A stretch of 64,000 nt of DNA from Loktanella sp. 3ANDIMAR09 (GTDB lineage Bacteria > Pseudomonadota > Alphaproteobacteria > Rhodobacterales > Rhodobacteraceae), in contig NZ_LJAK01000005.1 of the NCBI RefSeq assembly GCF_001420005.1, positions 124,001 through 188,000 of the forward strand, read 5' to 3'. Of the stretch, positions 54,428 to 64,000 are shown piece by piece. Position numbers and translations under genes: made by a program. The notes beneath the pieces were generated by a model, which made no database searches, was not told the origin of the DNA, and worked only from the letters and a program-made list of their open reading frames with translations. The first letter of the stretch is position 1, and each line of letters starts with the position of its first letter.

Positions 54428-55303
54428 ATGGAAATCGCCCTGCACCTTGGCGCAAATTGCACGGACGAAGACCGCTTGATCCGCACGATCCTGAAAAACG
54501 GTGCCATCCTCAAGGAGCATGATATCGCGGCCCCCGGGCCGGGCAAATACCGCAGGCTGCTGCGCGAGACGATCCAGAACCTCAACGGTCTGCCCCCTGC
54601 CCCCGATACCCGTCAGATCATGCTGGATTCGATCCTGTCCGACGAAACGCCGGACCGCATGGTGCTGAGCAACTCGAATTTCATCTGCATTCCCAACCGC
54701 ATTTTCGAAGCCGGCGTGCTGTATGCGCAGACCGAATTCAAGCTGCGGGGGATGTTGCAGCTGTTTCCGCAGGATGACCTCGATATCTTTCTTGCCATTC
54801 GCGACCCGGCGACCTTTTTGCCCGATGCGTTCCGCAAGTCGAAGTCCGAAACCTTTGACGAATTCATGGCCGGCAAGGACCCGTTCGACATCCGCTGGTC
54901 CGACATGATCGAACGCATCCTCCAGGTGGCACCGCATCTGACACTGACGGTCTGGTGCAACGAAGATACGCCACTGATCTGGGACGAGATCGTGCTCGCG
55001 CTGACCGGGTTGCCGCAGGACACCAAGATCAACGGCGCGCATGACCTGCTGGCCACGATCATGTCGAACGAGGGCATGAACCGCTACATCAACTACCTCA
55101 ACGCCCATCCGCCCAAGACATTGTCCCAGAAACGAAGGGTCATCGCGGCGTTTCTGGACAAATACGCGCTGGATGAGGAAATCGAGGAAACCGTCGATCT
55201 GCCGGGCATGACCGCCGAGGACATCCAAGAGCTGAGCGACCTCTACGAAGAAGACGTCCAGAGGATCGCCGCCATGAACGGCGTGCGTTTCATCGGAGTC
55301 TGA
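54428..55303 (+). CDS. Hypothetical protein, possibly sulfotransferase-like
   Basis: This 291-residue soluble protein begins MEIALHLGANCTDEDRLIRTILKN and has GKYRRLLRETIQNLNG and LDIFLAIRDPATFLPDAF. Sulfotransferase-like proteins often start with a similar strand-loop-helix, and the IRDPATF phrase recalls their RDP motif. I do not recognise a defined family. It is divergent from the iron permease across 86 bp and ends before the nrdJ terminator region. Confidence 0.55.
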   Translation: MEIALHLGANCTDEDRLIRTILKNGAILKEHDIAAPGPGKYRRLLRETIQNLNGLPPAPDTRQIMLDSILSDETPDRMVLSNSNFICIPNRIFEAGVLYAQTEFKLRGMLQLFPQDDLDIFLAIRDPATFLPDAFRKSKSETFDEFMAGKDPFDIRWSDMIERILQVAPHLTLTVWCNEDTPLIWDEIVLALTGLPQDTKINGAHDLLATIMSNEGMNRYINYLNAHPPKTLSQKRRVIAAFLDKYALDEEIEETVDLPGMTAEDIQELSDLYEEDVQRIAAMNGVRFIGV

Positions 55304-55474
55304 CCGGGGCCACGAGGCACCAGCGACCTGTCCCTGCATGACTGAAAAAAAGGGCGCCACAGGGGCGCCCTTTGAGGTTCGTCGATCAGGCTCGATTGGT
55401 TCACCGCTCGGAATGTTTTATGCCTGCGGCCCGATCTACGTCCGCGTCCGGTCAAACCGAAGCGGAACGCTGAA

Positions 55475-55503
55475 GCCCCGAATTTTCGCAGAAAATTCGG
55501 GGC
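55475..55503 (-). terminator. Strong hairpin after nrdJ
   Basis: A 13-bp perfect stem, GCCCCGAATTTTC with GAAAATTCGGGGC, has loop GCA. It begins 10 bases after the nrdJ stop codon. It has no long T-run. Its ATTTTCG/CGAAAAT-like heart resembles the palindromes at kynU. Confidence 0.6.
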
Positions 55504-55513
55504 TCCCTAAACT

Positions 55514-58500
55514 TTAGCTACAGCCGGATGTCCCGCCGCAGGTGTTGCACTTCATGCAGGTGCCGTTGCGCACCAGCGTGTAGTTGCCGCATTCGCCGCA
55601 GGGGTCACCCTCGTAGCCCTGCATCTTGGCCTTGTCGCGGGCCGAAATCGCCGTGGCGACTGCGGCGCTGCTGCTGGCCTGCCCCATCGCGGAGGCAACC
55701 TTGGCCGTCATCTCGGGCACCAGCGTCTGCAGTGCGGCGACGGTGTCGTCCATGGCGGATTGACCGCCCTGCAGCACCACCAGTTCCTGCGGCATCCGCT
55801 TGCGCAGATAACCGGTCGAGCTGATCTGCTTGAGCACCTCCAGGCTGCGGCTGGCAGCGGACTCGGTCGGCGTCTGCACGTTGGTCACACCTTCCTCGAC
55901 ACCACGGCCGATGTCGTCGAATGCCGCACCCTCTGGTTTGACATGCGCCAGATCGGTCCGGTCGAGGTAGGACACGGCCAGTTCGCGGAAGATGTAATCC
56001 AGGATTGAGGTCGCATTCTTGATGCTGTCGTTACCCTGCACCATGCCGGCGGGTTCGAATTTCGTGAACGTGAATGCGTCCACGAATTCCTCCAGCGGCA
56101 CGCCGTATTGCAGGCCCACGGACACGGCGATGGCAAAGTTGTTCATCATCGCGCGGAAGCCGGCACCTTCCTTGTGCATGTCGATAAAGATCTCGCCCAG
56201 CTTGCCGTCCTCGTATTCACCGGTTCGCAGATAGACCTTGTGACCACCGACGATTGCCTTTTGGGTGTAACCCTTGCGGCGCTCCGGCATCTTTTCGCGG
56301 TGCGACTTGATGATCTCCTTGACGATGATCTTTTCGACGATCTTTTCGGCCAGCACCGCAGCCTTTTCGTGATGCGTGCCGGTTTCCAGGATCTCGGCGG
56401 CCTCGTCGTCGTCCTCGACCAGCGATGCGGCGAGTGGTTGGCTCAGCTTCGATCCGTCACGATAGAGCGCGTTGGCCTTGATCCCCAGCGACCACGACAG
56501 CTCGTAGGCCTTTTGACAGTCCACGATGGTGGCGTCGTTGGGCATGTTGATCGTCTTGGAAATCGCACCCGAGATGAACGACTGGGCGGCGGCCATCATG
56601 TGGATGTGGCTGTCGACGCTCAGGTAGCGTTTGCCGATCTTGCCGCAGGGGTTGGCGCAGTCGAACACGCTGTAGTGCTCTTCTTTCAGGTGGGGTGCAC
56701 CTTCCAGCGTCATGGTCCCGCAGACATGGGCGTTGGCCGCGTCGATCTCGGCCTTGGAGAACCCAAGGTGGCGCAGCAGGTCAAAGGTCGGATCGTTCAG
56801 CTTGTCCGCCGGGATGCCAAGTGTGCCGGTGCAGAAATCCTCGCCCAGCGTCCATTGGTTGAACACGAACCGGATGTCGAACGCGGCCTTCAGCGCGCCT
56901 TCGATCTTGTCGATTTCAGCCTGACCAAAGCCGTGACCGACCAGCGACGTGTGGTTGATCCCCGGTGCCTGACCGATGGACCCGTGACCCACGGCATAGG
57001 CAATGATTTCTTCGATCTGGCTGGTGCGGTAGCCCAGCTTTTCCAGCGCGGCGGGCACCGACTGGTTGATGATCTTGAAATAGCCGCCACCGGCCAGTTT
57101 CTTGAATTTCACCAGCGCAAAGTCGGGCTCGATCCCCGTGGTGTCGCAATCCATGACCAGACCGATGGTGCCGGTGGGTGCGATCACGCTGACCTGTGCG
57201 TTGCGGTAGCCGTGCTTTTCACCCAGCTCCAGCGCCGTGTCCCAGGCCTCCATGGCCAGTTTCGGCAGGCGGGCGTCGGGGCAGGACTTGCGGTCCAGCG
57301 GGACCGGCTTGATGTCCAGCCCCTCGTAGCCGACCAGCTTGCCCTTGGCGGCGTTGCGGTGGTTGCGGATGACACGCAGCATGTGCTGTGCGTTCTTGGC
57401 GTAGCCGGGAAATGCACCCAACTCTCCGGCCATTTCGGCCGAGGTCGCGTAGGACACGCCGGTCAGGATCGCAGTCAGCGCACCCGCCATCGCGCGGCCT
57501 TCGTCACTGTCGTAGCCCAGACCCATGTTCATCAGCAGACCGCCGATGTTGGCATAGCCCAGACCCAGCGTGCGGAAGTCATAGGACCGCTGCGCGATTT
57601 CCTTGGACGGGAATTGTGCCATCAGCACGCTGATTTCGAGTGTGATGGTCCACAGACGCGTGGCGTGGATATAGTCCTCGGCTTGGAATTCGCCGTTTTC
57701 ATAGAACGTCAGCAGGTTCATGGACGCCAGGTTACAAGCGGTATCGTCCAGGAACATGTATTCCGAACAGGGGTTCGAGCCGCGGATCGGGCCATCCTCC
57801 GGGCAGGTGTGCCAGGCGTTGACGGTGTCGTGGTACTGGATGCCGGGATCGGCGCAGGCCCATGCGGCATGGCCAACCTGTTCCCACAGATCGCGGGCCT
57901 TGATGATCTTGGCGACCTCGCCGTTGCGACGGTTGATCAGTTTCCAGTCGTCGTCGTTTTCAACAGCCTTGAGGAAGGCGTCGGTCACGCGGATGGAGTT
58001 GTTCGAGTTCTGGCCGGACACGGAGGAATAGGCCTCGGAATCCCAGTCGGTGTCATAGGTCGGGAATTCGATGCTGGTGTGGCCCTGCTTTGCGTAGTCC
58101 AGCACGCGCTTGACGTATGTTTCCGGGATCGCCACCTTTTTCGCAGCTTTTACAGCGGCTTGCAGGGCGGGGTTCACCTTGGGGTCATAGGCGTCCTCGG
58201 CCTTGCCGTCCCATGCCTTGATCGCCGCAAAGATCGCATTCAGCTTTTCTTCGTGCATCTTGGACCCGGCGACGATGCTGGCGACCTTCTGCTCTTCCAG
58301 CACCTTCCAGTTGATGAATTCCTCGATATCGGGGTGGTCGGCGTCGACGATCACCATCTTGGCCGCGCGACGTGTGGTGCCGCCCGATTTGATGGCACCT
58401 GCGGCGCGGTCACCGATTTTCAGGAAACCCATCAGGCCGGAGGATTTGCCACCACCCGACAGCGCCTCGCCCTCGCCGCGCAGGGACGAGAAGTTGGTGC

Positions 58501-59170
58501 CGGTGCCAGAGCCGTATTTGAACAGACGGGCCTCGCGGACCCACAGATCCATGATACCGCCTTCGTTCACCAGATCGTCACCAACAGACTGGATGAAACA
58601 GGCATGCGGCTGCGGATGCTCGTAGCTGGAGGCGGATTTGGTCAGTTCCTTGGTTTCGAAATCGACGTAGTAGTGCCCCTGTGCCGGGCCGTCGATGCCG
58701 TAGGCCCAATGCAGGCCCGTGTTGAACCACTGCGGGCTGTTGGGTGCGGCGCGCTGGGTGGCCAGCATGTGACGCATTTCGTCGAAATAGGCGCGCGCGT
58801 CCTCTTCGGTGGTGAAATAGCCACCCTTCCAGCCCCAATAGGTCCAGGCCCCTGCCAGACGGTCAAAGACCTGCTTGGCGCTGGTTTCGCCGCCAAAGGT
58901 CGCGTCGTCAGCCGGAACGGAACGCCACAGGAATGCGGGCACGCCCTTTTCCTTGACCTTTTTCACGGCTGACGGGACACCCGCCTTGCGGAAATATTTC
59001 TGGGCAATGACATCGGACGCAACCTGGGACCATGCCTTGGGAATTTCGCAGCCTTCGAGTTTGAAAACCACTGTGCCGTCCGGATTGCGAATCTCGGATG
59101 TGGCGCTCTTGAAGGCGATATCCGCGTAGGCGTCCTGTCCCTGGGTCGTAAAGTTGCGTTCAATTTTCAT
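55514..59170 (-). CDS. nrdJ: Vitamin B12-dependent ribonucleotide reductase (class II)
   Basis: This 1218-residue enzyme makes deoxyribonucleotides in the cytoplasm using adenosylcobalamin, without need for O2. The N-terminus has [16 protein letters not shown], then [11 protein letters not shown] and [16 protein letters not shown] with the active-site cysteines. [20 protein letters not shown] lies near the C-terminus. The C-terminus is a zinc-ribbon-like cysteine cluster ([18 protein letters not shown], then CGG and the end GCS) that regenerates the active site. The length fits the large alphaproteobacterial type. An NrdR-like box lies 157 bp before the start. Confidence 0.96.
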   Translation of the reverse strand: MKIERNFTTQGQDAYADIAFKSATSEIRNPDGTVVFKLEGCEIPKAWSQVASDVIAQKYFRKAGVPSAVKKVKEKGVPAFLWRSVPADDATFGGETSAKQVFDRLAGAWTYWGWKGGYFTTEEDARAYFDEMRHMLATQRAAPNSPQWFNTGLHWAYGIDGPAQGHYYVDFETKELTKSASSYEHPQPHACFIQSVGDDLVNEGGIMDLWVREARLFKYGSGTGTNFSSLRGEGEALSGGGKSSGLMGFLKIGDRAAGAIKSGGTTRRAAKMVIVDADHPDIEEFINWKVLEEQKVASIVAGSKMHEEKLNAIFAAIKAWDGKAEDAYDPKVNPALQAAVKAAKKVAIPETYVKRVLDYAKQGHTSIEFPTYDTDWDSEAYSSVSGQNSNNSIRVTDAFLKAVENDDDWKLINRRNGEVAKIIKARDLWEQVGHAAWACADPGIQYHDTVNAWHTCPEDGPIRGSNPCSEYMFLDDTACNLASMNLLTFYENGEFQAEDYIHATRLWTITLEISVLMAQFPSKEIAQRSYDFRTLGLGYANIGGLLMNMGLGYDSDEGRAMAGALTAILTGVSYATSAEMAGELGAFPGYAKNAQHMLRVIRNHRNAAKGKLVGYEGLDIKPVPLDRKSCPDARLPKLAMEAWDTALELGEKHGYRNAQVSVIAPTGTIGLVMDCDTTGIEPDFALVKFKKLAGGGYFKIINQSVPAALEKLGYRTSQIEEIIAYAVGHGSIGQAPGINHTSLVGHGFGQAEIDKIEGALKAAFDIRFVFNQWTLGEDFCTGTLGIPADKLNDPTFDLLRHLGFSKAEIDAANAHVCGTMTLEGAPHLKEEHYSVFDCANPCGKIGKRYLSVDSHIHMMAAAQSFISGAISKTINMPNDATIVDCQKAYELSWSLGIKANALYRDGSKLSQPLAASLVEDDDEAAEILETGTHHEKAAVLAEKIVEKIIVKEIIKSHREKMPERRKGYTQKAIVGGHKVYLRTGEYEDGKLGEIFIDMHKEGAGFRAMMNNFAIAVSVGLQYGVPLEEFVDAFTFTKFEPAGMVQGNDSIKNATSILDYIFRELAVSYLDRTDLAHVKPEGAAFDDIGRGVEEGVTNVQTPTESAASRSLEVLKQISSTGYLRKRMPQELVVLQGGQSAMDDTVAALQTLVPEMTAKVASAMGQASSSAAVATAISARDKAKMQGYEGDPCGECGNYTLVRNGTCMKCNTCGGTSGCS

Positions 59171-59326
59171 GGTCGATCCCTTTGTGCCCTGCCGCGCTGC
59201 GGCCCTGTCTCAATTCGTGTGCGCCCGCGTCTGCGGGTCCGTTCAGCCGATGCGTCAAAACGGGCTTGGCCAGGTTTCCACCTGGCTCTCACGCTTAACG
59301 CTTACCGCTTAAACTGCACATGCTGG

Positions 59327-59342
59327 ACACTACATCTAGTGC
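59327..59342 (-). promoter_or_regulatory. NrdR-like box upstream of nrdJ
   Basis: ACACTACATCTAGTGC matches the NrdR consensus acaCwAtATaTwGtgt at most positions. NrdR represses RNR genes. Only a weak second box overlaps it; a pair at regular spacing would be expected. Confidence 0.55.
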
Positions 59343-59702
59343 GATTGGTGTCAGCCCGCACAACCTGACGTATATGGGGGGAGAGGGTCAACGGATTTAT
59401 TTACACAAAATCAGCTTTTTCCTGATTGACCAAAAGCCAAAGCCGGAGGCGAAAAACAGCCCACCGATTCATGCGCGGCTTGTCCACAATTTCATCCACC
59501 GAACGGCTCGAAACTCCGTCAGGGTTTACGGTGACTTAGGGTCAGTGGTTAACGCAATGTTTACTTCTGCTGCCCACGAATCGCGCAATTTGGATACAAC
59601 GGGGTGTCCGTGCAAATGGGCCACACACAAGATGATGTGTCATCCCCCGCGGGGGGAGAATCGGGACCGGGTGTCGCGACCCTGATCATTTTGTGTGGAT
59701 GT
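59343..59702. other. 360-bp noncoding region between nrdJ promoter and tRNA-Pro
   Basis: No ORF looks real. It holds the palindromic CCCCCGCGGGGG (59644-59655) and GGGTGTCGCGACCC-type pairing near the tRNA 3' side, which may end the tRNA-Pro transcript. Confidence 0.4.
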
Positions 59703-59779
59703 TGGTCGGGGCGATAGGATTCGAACCTACGACCCTCTGTTCCCAAAACAGATGCGCTACCAGGCTGCGCTACGCCCCG
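59703..59779 (-). tRNA. tRNA-Pro (anticodon UGG)
   Basis: This 77-nt tRNA includes an encoded CCA. The acceptor stem CGGGGCG pairs with CGCCCCG. The anticodon loop TTTGGGA sits between TCTGT and ACAGA, giving TGG. The T arm GTAGGTTCGAATCCTAT follows. Confidence 0.95.
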
Positions 59780-59827
59780 AACCGTCGCCACCCATAAGGG
59801 AGGCCACGACGATTGAAAAGCCCGAAA

Positions 59828-60298
59828 TTACGGATCGCAGGGTGCCACGGGATCGGGACCGATCGCTGGATGCTGCAACACGTCGCCCGCATCGATCCCC
59901 AACCGCTGTGCAAGCCCACCGTTGATTTCCAGGACATACTTGATGTTGTCCCCACCAAAGATGGGTGTTTCGTCCAAAGGCACCGCCTGCGGATGGATAT
60001 GGCTGATCGTGCCATCCTCGGCCGCAAAGATCATGTCGAGCGAAATCAGCGTGTTGCGCATCCAGAAACTGGCCGGTTGCGGCGCATCATAGACAAAGAT
60101 CATGCCTTCCATCGTGCCCATTTCGGCGACATTCATCAGCCCTTGCGCGCGTTCGGCGTCGTCATCCGCGACATCCACGGCGAACCGTGCGCGACCGAAA
60201 TCACCCAGCACGGTGACAACGGCGGGATCGCAGCTTGCGGCGATGGCCCCTGTCGCCGGCATCAGCGCCAGCGCCACGATCGTCAGTGTCAGTCGCAT
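59828..60298 (-). CDS. DUF192 domain secreted protein
   Basis: This 156-residue protein has a signal peptide (LTLTIVALALMPATGAIAA) and the DUF192 core: ERAQGLMNVAEMGTMEGMIFVYD, SFWMRNTLISLDMIF and YVLEINGGLAQRLGI. The family is found in secreted bacterial and archaeal proteins; its role is not known. The ATG at 60298 overlaps the stop codon of the cold-shock gene (TGATG), so the two are translationally coupled. Confidence 0.88.
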   Translation of the reverse strand: MRLTLTIVALALMPATGAIAASCDPAVVTVLGDFGRARFAVDVADDDAERAQGLMNVAEMGTMEGMIFVYDAPQPASFWMRNTLISLDMIFAAEDGTISHIHPQAVPLDETPIFGGDNIKYVLEINGGLAQRLGIDAGDVLQHPAIGPDPVAPCDP

Positions 60299-60822
60299 CA
60301 GATATCCTCGCCCAGGTCCCAAGATTTAATTTCGACCGCCATGCGGCCGCGTTCGCCCTGCATGACCCTGATCGCGATCGCCTCTCCGGCAGTCAGTTCA
60401 GCCAGGCCACAGCGGCGCACCACCTCGACATGTACGAAAATATCATCGCGCGCACCAAACACGTTTGCGAAACCGAACCCCTTGGACTTGTCGAACCATT
60501 TGACCCGCGCCGGCAGCAGGGGCATCTGCGCGCGCGCGTCATCGGTCAGATGTTCCAGATCATCGAGGGGCGCACCGCCACCGCCGGCGGGAGGTGTGAT
60601 CGACAGAATCCGTTCGGCCTGATCCCCGCGCGGGGTGCTGACCACGGTCATCCGCACGGCGCTGCCCTCGGAAATAGAGGCCTGCCCGTAGTTGCGCAGC
60701 ACGTTCGAATGCAACAGCACGTCGGGGCCGCCACTGTCGCGGACCACGAATCCGAACCCCTTGCCCGGATCGAACCATTTGACGGTGCCCGTCATCTCCT
60801 CGCCGGTCTTGTCGACCTCCAT
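60298..60822 (-). CDS. Protein with two cold-shock domains
   Basis: This 174-residue protein has two CSDs. The first starts GTVKWFDPGKGFGFVV with DVLLHSNVLRNYG. The second starts ARVKWFDKSKGFGFANV with DIFVHVEVVRRCG. Both have the RNP1/RNP2-type KGFGF and FVH/LLH motifs that bind single-stranded nucleic acid. Tandem CSD proteins are usual in alphaproteobacteria (CspD/CspE-like in Caulobacter). Start at 60822 is chosen for AGGAG; a later ATG at 60795 is the alternative. Confidence 0.9.
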   Translation of the reverse strand: MEVDKTGEEMTGTVKWFDPGKGFGFVVRDSGGPDVLLHSNVLRNYGQASISEGSAVRMTVVSTPRGDQAERILSITPPAGGGGAPLDDLEHLTDDARAQMPLLPARVKWFDKSKGFGFANVFGARDDIFVHVEVVRRCGLAELTAGEAIAIRVMQGERGRMAVEIKSWDLGEDI

Positions 60823-60854
60823 CAGACACACTCCTGTTTCATGCCGCGCAGCAT

Positions 60855-61460
60855 CTAAGGGAAAAGCCGTTGGATCTGCCATTCCGACGTCAACGCGGGC
60901 CGCCGCCAGGTGAACCGGTCGTGCAGGCGATGCGCGCCATCGGCCCAGAATTCGATTTCAAGCGGACGCAAACGGTAGCCACCCCAGAACGGGGGCCGGT
61001 CGGGATCATCACCCTGCGCCTGCGTCGCGGCGGCAACCCTGTCCATCAAGGCCTGACGGGATGCCACCGGTTGCGACTGCGCGGACGCCCAGGCCCCGAT
61101 GCGACTGTTCAGGTCGCGACTGCGGTAATAGGCATCGGCCTGCGCGCCATCCTCGCGGGTGACCAGACCACGCACCCGGATCTGACGGCGCAGGGATTTC
61201 CAGTGCATCACGAACGCCGCCCGCCCGCTGGCGTCCAGCTCTTGCGCCTTGGTGCCTTCGTAATTGGTATAAAAGACAAAGGCGTCGTCCTCGATCTGCT
61301 TGAGCAGAACTACCCGCACATTGGGCATGCCTGTCGAATCGACCGTCGATAATGCAATGGCGTTGGGATCGTTGATCTCGGTCGCTTCGGCCTCGGACAG
61401 CCACCGCCGGGTCAGATCGAACGGATCATCGCCCGCAAAAATACCGTCCCGGTCAGTCAT
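60855..61460 (-). CDS. pdxH: Pyridoxamine 5'-phosphate oxidase
   Basis: This 201-residue FMN enzyme oxidises pyridoxine/pyridoxamine 5'-phosphate to PLP, the last step of the pathway. Motifs are [31 protein letters not shown], the FMN-binding RQIRVRGLV and the C-terminal [26 protein letters not shown] and QRLFP. Length and C-terminal LFP are as expected. It is on the same strand as, and 32 bp upstream of, the cold-shock gene, so it may share its transcript. It is divergent from fabI. Confidence 0.96.
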   Translation of the reverse strand: MTDRDGIFAGDDPFDLTRRWLSEAEATEINDPNAIALSTVDSTGMPNVRVVLLKQIEDDAFVFYTNYEGTKAQELDASGRAAFVMHWKSLRRQIRVRGLVTREDGAQADAYYRSRDLNSRIGAWASAQSQPVASRQALMDRVAAATQAQGDDPDRPPFWGGYRLRPLEIEFWADGAHRLHDRFTWRRPALTSEWQIQRLFP

Positions 61461-61596
61461 CGCAACGCTCCACCCTTCAAAACGCGCCCATCACATGGCC
61501 GCGGACAACGTTTTCGCCTTTGCGGCAATACTTGTCCAGCGCCCGTTCATCACCTAAACGGAACAGACGTTTCGAATTTGCGCAAGGGTGCCCAGC

Positions 61597-62403
61597 ATGA
61601 CCTCTACTTTGATGGCAGGAAAACGAGGCCTCATCATGGGTCTGGCCAACGACAAATCCATCGCCTGGGGCATCGCCAAGGCACTGGCCGATGCGGGCGC
61701 GGAACTCGCGTTTTCCTATCAGGGCGAGGCGTTGAAAAAACGTGTCGCACCGCTGGCAGAACAAGTCGGGTCCGACATCGTGCTGCCCTGTGATGTGGGC
61801 GACATGGACAGCGTGGACGCGATGTTCAACCAGCTTGGCGAACGCTGGGACAAGATGGATTTCATCGTCCATGCCATCGGGTTTTCGGACAAGAACGAAT
61901 TGCGTGGCCGCTACGTCGACACCTCGCGCCAGAACTTTCTGACATCAATGGACATCTCGGTCTACTCGTTTACCGCCGTGGTGCAGCGCGCGGAAAAGAT
62001 GATGACCGACGGCGGGTCGTGCCTCACGCTGTCCTACTATGGCGCGGAAAAGGTCATGCCGCATTACAACGTGATGGGTGTCGCCAAGGCCGCACTCGAG
62101 GCATCCGTGCGCTACCTCGCCGAGGATCTGGGCAAGGACAACATCCGCGTGAACGCCATCAGCGCGGGTACGATCAAGACACTGGCCGCCTCGGGCATCG
62201 GTGATTTCCGCCTGATCATGAAATGGAACGAATACAACTCGCCCCTGCGCCGCACCGTCACCCAAGAAGAGGTCGGTAAATCCGCGCTTTATCTTCTGTC
62301 GGACCTGGGCAGCGCCGTCACGGGCGAGGTTCTGCACGTCGATGCAGGCTACCACGTTGTCGGCATGAAGGCGGTCGACGCCCCCGACATCACCAAGGAA
62401 TGA
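61597..62403 (+). CDS. fabI: Enoyl-[acyl-carrier-protein] reductase [NADH]
   Basis: This 268-residue SDR-superfamily enzyme performs the last reduction in fatty-acid elongation. FabI features are GKRGLIMGLANDKSIAWGIAKAL, the catalytic SYYGAEKVMPHYNVMGVAKAA (Tyr-x6-Lys type), and IRVNAISAGTIKTLAASGI. The ATG at 61597 has AAGGG upstream; a GTG at 61588 lacks room for a ribosome-binding site. The stop overlaps the next gene (ATGA). It is a normal triclosan-type FabI by length. Confidence 0.96.
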   Translation: MTSTLMAGKRGLIMGLANDKSIAWGIAKALADAGAELAFSYQGEALKKRVAPLAEQVGSDIVLPCDVGDMDSVDAMFNQLGERWDKMDFIVHAIGFSDKNELRGRYVDTSRQNFLTSMDISVYSFTAVVQRAEKMMTDGGSCLTLSYYGAEKVMPHYNVMGVAKAALEASVRYLAEDLGKDNIRVNAISAGTIKTLAASGIGDFRLIMKWNEYNSPLRRTVTQEEVGKSALYLLSDLGSAVTGEVLHVDAGYHVVGMKAVDAPDITKE

Positions 62404-63014
62404 CGATCGCCGCCTTTGCATCGGTCGTGCTGATCCATCTGGCTGCCGCCATTTCGCCGGGACCCTCGTTTGTGGTCGCGCTGCGGGTCGCGGCATCGGA
62501 CGGATTTCGCGTGGCCTGTGCCCTGGCATTCGGCTTTGGCCTTGGTGCGCTTCTCTGGGCGGGGGCCGCGATGGCGGGCCTTGCACTGGTGTTCGAACTG
62601 ATGCCGACGCTCTTTCTGGCCCTGAAACTGGTGGGGGCGGCATTTCTGTTCTTCATTGCAGTGATGATGTGGCGACACGCCCGCGACCCGTTGCCCGCCG
62701 CTGACAGTGGCGCACGTCCACGAACCGCCGCCTCTGCCATCCGGTTTGGCTTTCTGACCTTTGCCTCCAATCCCAAACCGGCCGTATTCTTTGGTGCGGT
62801 CTTTGTCGGCTTGGTCCCTGCCGATACGGCGCTGACCTGGAAGCTGGCGATCCTCGCCGCCGTGTTTGTCAATGAAACGCTGTGGTACGTCATCGTGGCC
62901 CGCCTTTTCTCACTCCCGCGCCCGCGCGCGGCCTATGCCCGCGCAAAGACCTGGATCGACCGGGCCTTTGGCGGTTTCCTGGCCCTGCTCGGCCTCAAGA
63001 TTGCCCTGACCTGA
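62400..63014 (+). CDS. LysE/RhtB-family amino-acid exporter
   Basis: This 204-residue membrane protein has six hydrophobic segments and the family start [24 protein letters not shown]. Other typical parts are [15 protein letters not shown]. Members export amino acids such as threonine, lysine or leucine; which one is not readable. It overlaps fabI by 4 bp and is followed after 20 bp by the gpt-like gene, so it is part of one transcript. Confidence 0.9.
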   Translation: MTIAAFASVVLIHLAAAISPGPSFVVALRVAASDGFRVACALAFGFGLGALLWAGAAMAGLALVFELMPTLFLALKLVGAAFLFFIAVMMWRHARDPLPAADSGARPRTAASAIRFGFLTFASNPKPAVFFGAVFVGLVPADTALTWKLAILAAVFVNETLWYVIVARLFSLPRPRAAYARAKTWIDRAFGGFLALLGLKIALT

Positions 63015-63034
63015 CCACCCTGAAAGGACACCCC

Positions 63035-63556
63035 ATGCCGGACCGCCTGCCCCACGAAAAAGGCTTTCACATCAGTTGGGACCAGATCCACCGTGACAGC
63101 CGTGCGCTGGCATGGCGGCTCGATGGTCTAGGACCAGAGGGCGAGGCCGGCGAAAAGGGCGGCGGCTGGCGCGCCATCGTGGCCATCACCCGTGGTGGCA
63201 TGGCCCCTGCGATGATCGTCGCAAGAGAGCTCGACATTCGCACGGTGGACACGATTTCGGTCAAATCCTACGACCATCAGGAACAATCCGAAACCAAGGT
63301 GCTCAAGATGCCCGACGCCGACATGATGGGCGACGGGACCGGCATCCTGATCGTCGACGACCTCGTCGACAGCGGCCGCACCCTCGAGGTGGTCCGCGAA
63401 ATGTATCCCAAGGCCCATTTCGCAACGGTCTATGCCAAACCAAAAGGCCGCCCGCAGGTCGATACCTTCATCACCGAAGTCAGCCAGGACACCTGGATTT
63501 TCTTCCCCTGGGACATGGCCCTGCAATACGTCGAACCCTACCGCGGCAAGGATTGA
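63035..63556 (+). CDS. gpt: Xanthine-guanine phosphoribosyltransferase-like
   Basis: This 173-residue type I PRTase attaches ribose phosphate from PRPP to xanthine, guanine or hypoxanthine in purine salvage. The PRPP signature is [17 protein letters not shown], and [27 protein letters not shown] is the N-terminal substrate region. [14 protein letters not shown] follows near the C-terminus. It fits the proteobacterial Gpt length. TGAAAGGA precedes the ATG at 63035. It is the last gene of the fabI unit. Confidence 0.9.
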   Translation: MPDRLPHEKGFHISWDQIHRDSRALAWRLDGLGPEGEAGEKGGGWRAIVAITRGGMAPAMIVARELDIRTVDTISVKSYDHQEQSETKVLKMPDADMMGDGTGILIVDDLVDSGRTLEVVREMYPKAHFATVYAKPKGRPQVDTFITEVSQDTWIFFPWDMALQYVEPYRGKD

Positions 63557-63577
63557 GATCGCAGGAGCCTCCGGCGG

Positions 63578-63629
63578 GAGTATTTGGGGCAAGATGATAC
63601 CAATCCGCATCATCTTGCCAAAAATACTC
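63578..63629. repeat. Inverted pair of dispersed repeat ends (copies E and F)
   Basis: Two 21-nt arms (63578-63598 and 63609-63629) are inverted and match at 19 of 21 positions: the GAGTATTT arm and CATCATCTTGCCAAAAATA arm, with a 10-nt loop. It forms a strong hairpin between gpt and the aminotransferase and may act as the gpt terminator. Confidence 0.75.
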
Positions 63630-63702
63630 AAAATACCGCCGTGGCCGAAGGCCAAAGGCAAAAATCGCGTGCGGCGTAGCCGCTCTGTTTGGGAATAGTC
63701 TC

Positions 63703-64000
63703 ATGTCACGATCACGCACGTCACTGACTTTCCCGCCACCAGTGATGGAGGCGCGGCGCTGGCTGGATGGCGTGACCCACCCCGAGGGGCGCGCTTTGCT
63801 GAACGTGAGCCAGGCCGCCCCGCTGGACGCACCGCCCGCGCGGATGCGTGCGGAAATGGCCAGGATTGTGATGGAGGACGCAGGCGCGCATCTGTATGGG
63901 CCAGTACTGGGTTTGCCCGACCTGCGGACCGAGGTGGGGATTCAGTGGTCCGGTGCCTACGGCGGCCGGATCCGCGCGGATCAGGTTGCGATCACATCGG
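63703..64000 (+). CDS. Fold-type I aminotransferase (N-terminal part, runs off window)
   Basis: The first 99 codons are present. The protein begins MSRSRTSLTFPPPVMEARRW and has LLNVSQAAPLDAPP and HLYGPVLGLPDLRTEV, typical of the N-terminal arm and Y-x-x-x-x-G-x-x-x-L-R region of class I/II aminotransferases. The PLP-lysine lies outside the window, so the substrate cannot be judged. Confidence 0.8.
   Translation, partial: MSRSRTSLTFPPPVMEARRWLDGVTHPEGRALLNVSQAAPLDAPPARMRAEMARIVMEDAGAHLYGPVLGLPDLRTEVGIQWSGAYGGRIRADQVAITS

Noticed and set aside
56108-58972. 954-codon plus-strand ORF opposite nrdJ
   Set aside because: nrdJ is certain; this frame has no recognisable sequence and is a product of codon bias.

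Overview
The window looks like the chromosome of a marine alphaproteobacterium of the Rhodobacterales (Roseobacter-type). Pointers are the high GC content, a class II (B12-dependent) ribonucleotide reductase, a DUF3422 protein, a TRAP transporter set, an imuA-imuB-dnaE2 mutagenesis cassette preceded by an alphaproteobacterial-type LexA box, and the scattered GGGGGCAGCGCCCCC / CATCATCTTGCCAAAAATA repeats usual in that group. All functions are read from the sequence and from family knowledge; no database search was possible.

Layout. 1-9.3 kb: truncated DUF3422 gene, ornithine/lysine-type decarboxylase, pseudouridine synthase, a small lipoprotein, pntAB transhydrogenase, a membrane methyltransferase, and an SDR-kynureninase pair separated by two palindromes. 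9.5-16.8 kb: a type I secretion locus in bapABCD order (Ig-repeat adhesin, TolC, ABC, HlyD). 17-26 kb: YihY protein, P-loop kinase, FAH-family hydrolase, a four-gene PqiABC-like lipid transport operon with PqiA split in two, and an unusual fucosyltransferase-like/TPR protein. 26-37.8 kb: catabolic cluster with a GH3 glucosidase, Gfo/Idh oxidoreductase and GntR regulator facing an LLM monooxygenase, aldo/keto reductase, flavin reductase and TRAP transporter, closed by xylulokinase. 37.9-46.5 kb: SOS mutagenesis genes, a Bcr/CflA exporter, and a photolyase-like gene broken by a frameshift.

46.58-52.58 kb: an approximately 6-kb integrative element inserted in the 3' part of tRNA-Thr(UGU). It is bounded by 39-bp perfect direct repeats and carries a tyrosine integrase, an AlpA-like HTH protein, a Rep_trans/MobT-like replication or relaxase protein with a candidate origin hairpin, and an AT-rich two-gene cargo: an AAA/ABC-type ATPase overlapping a DUF4435 (TOPRIM-like) protein. 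That architecture is that of the PARIS anti-phage system and is the most interesting content of the window.

52.6-64 kb: tRNA-Thr, an iron-type ABC permease, an unassigned protein, nrdJ with an NrdR-like box, tRNA-Pro(UGG), DUF192 and double cold-shock-domain genes, pdxH, fabI, a LysE exporter, a gpt-like phosphoribosyltransferase, and the start of an aminotransferase gene.
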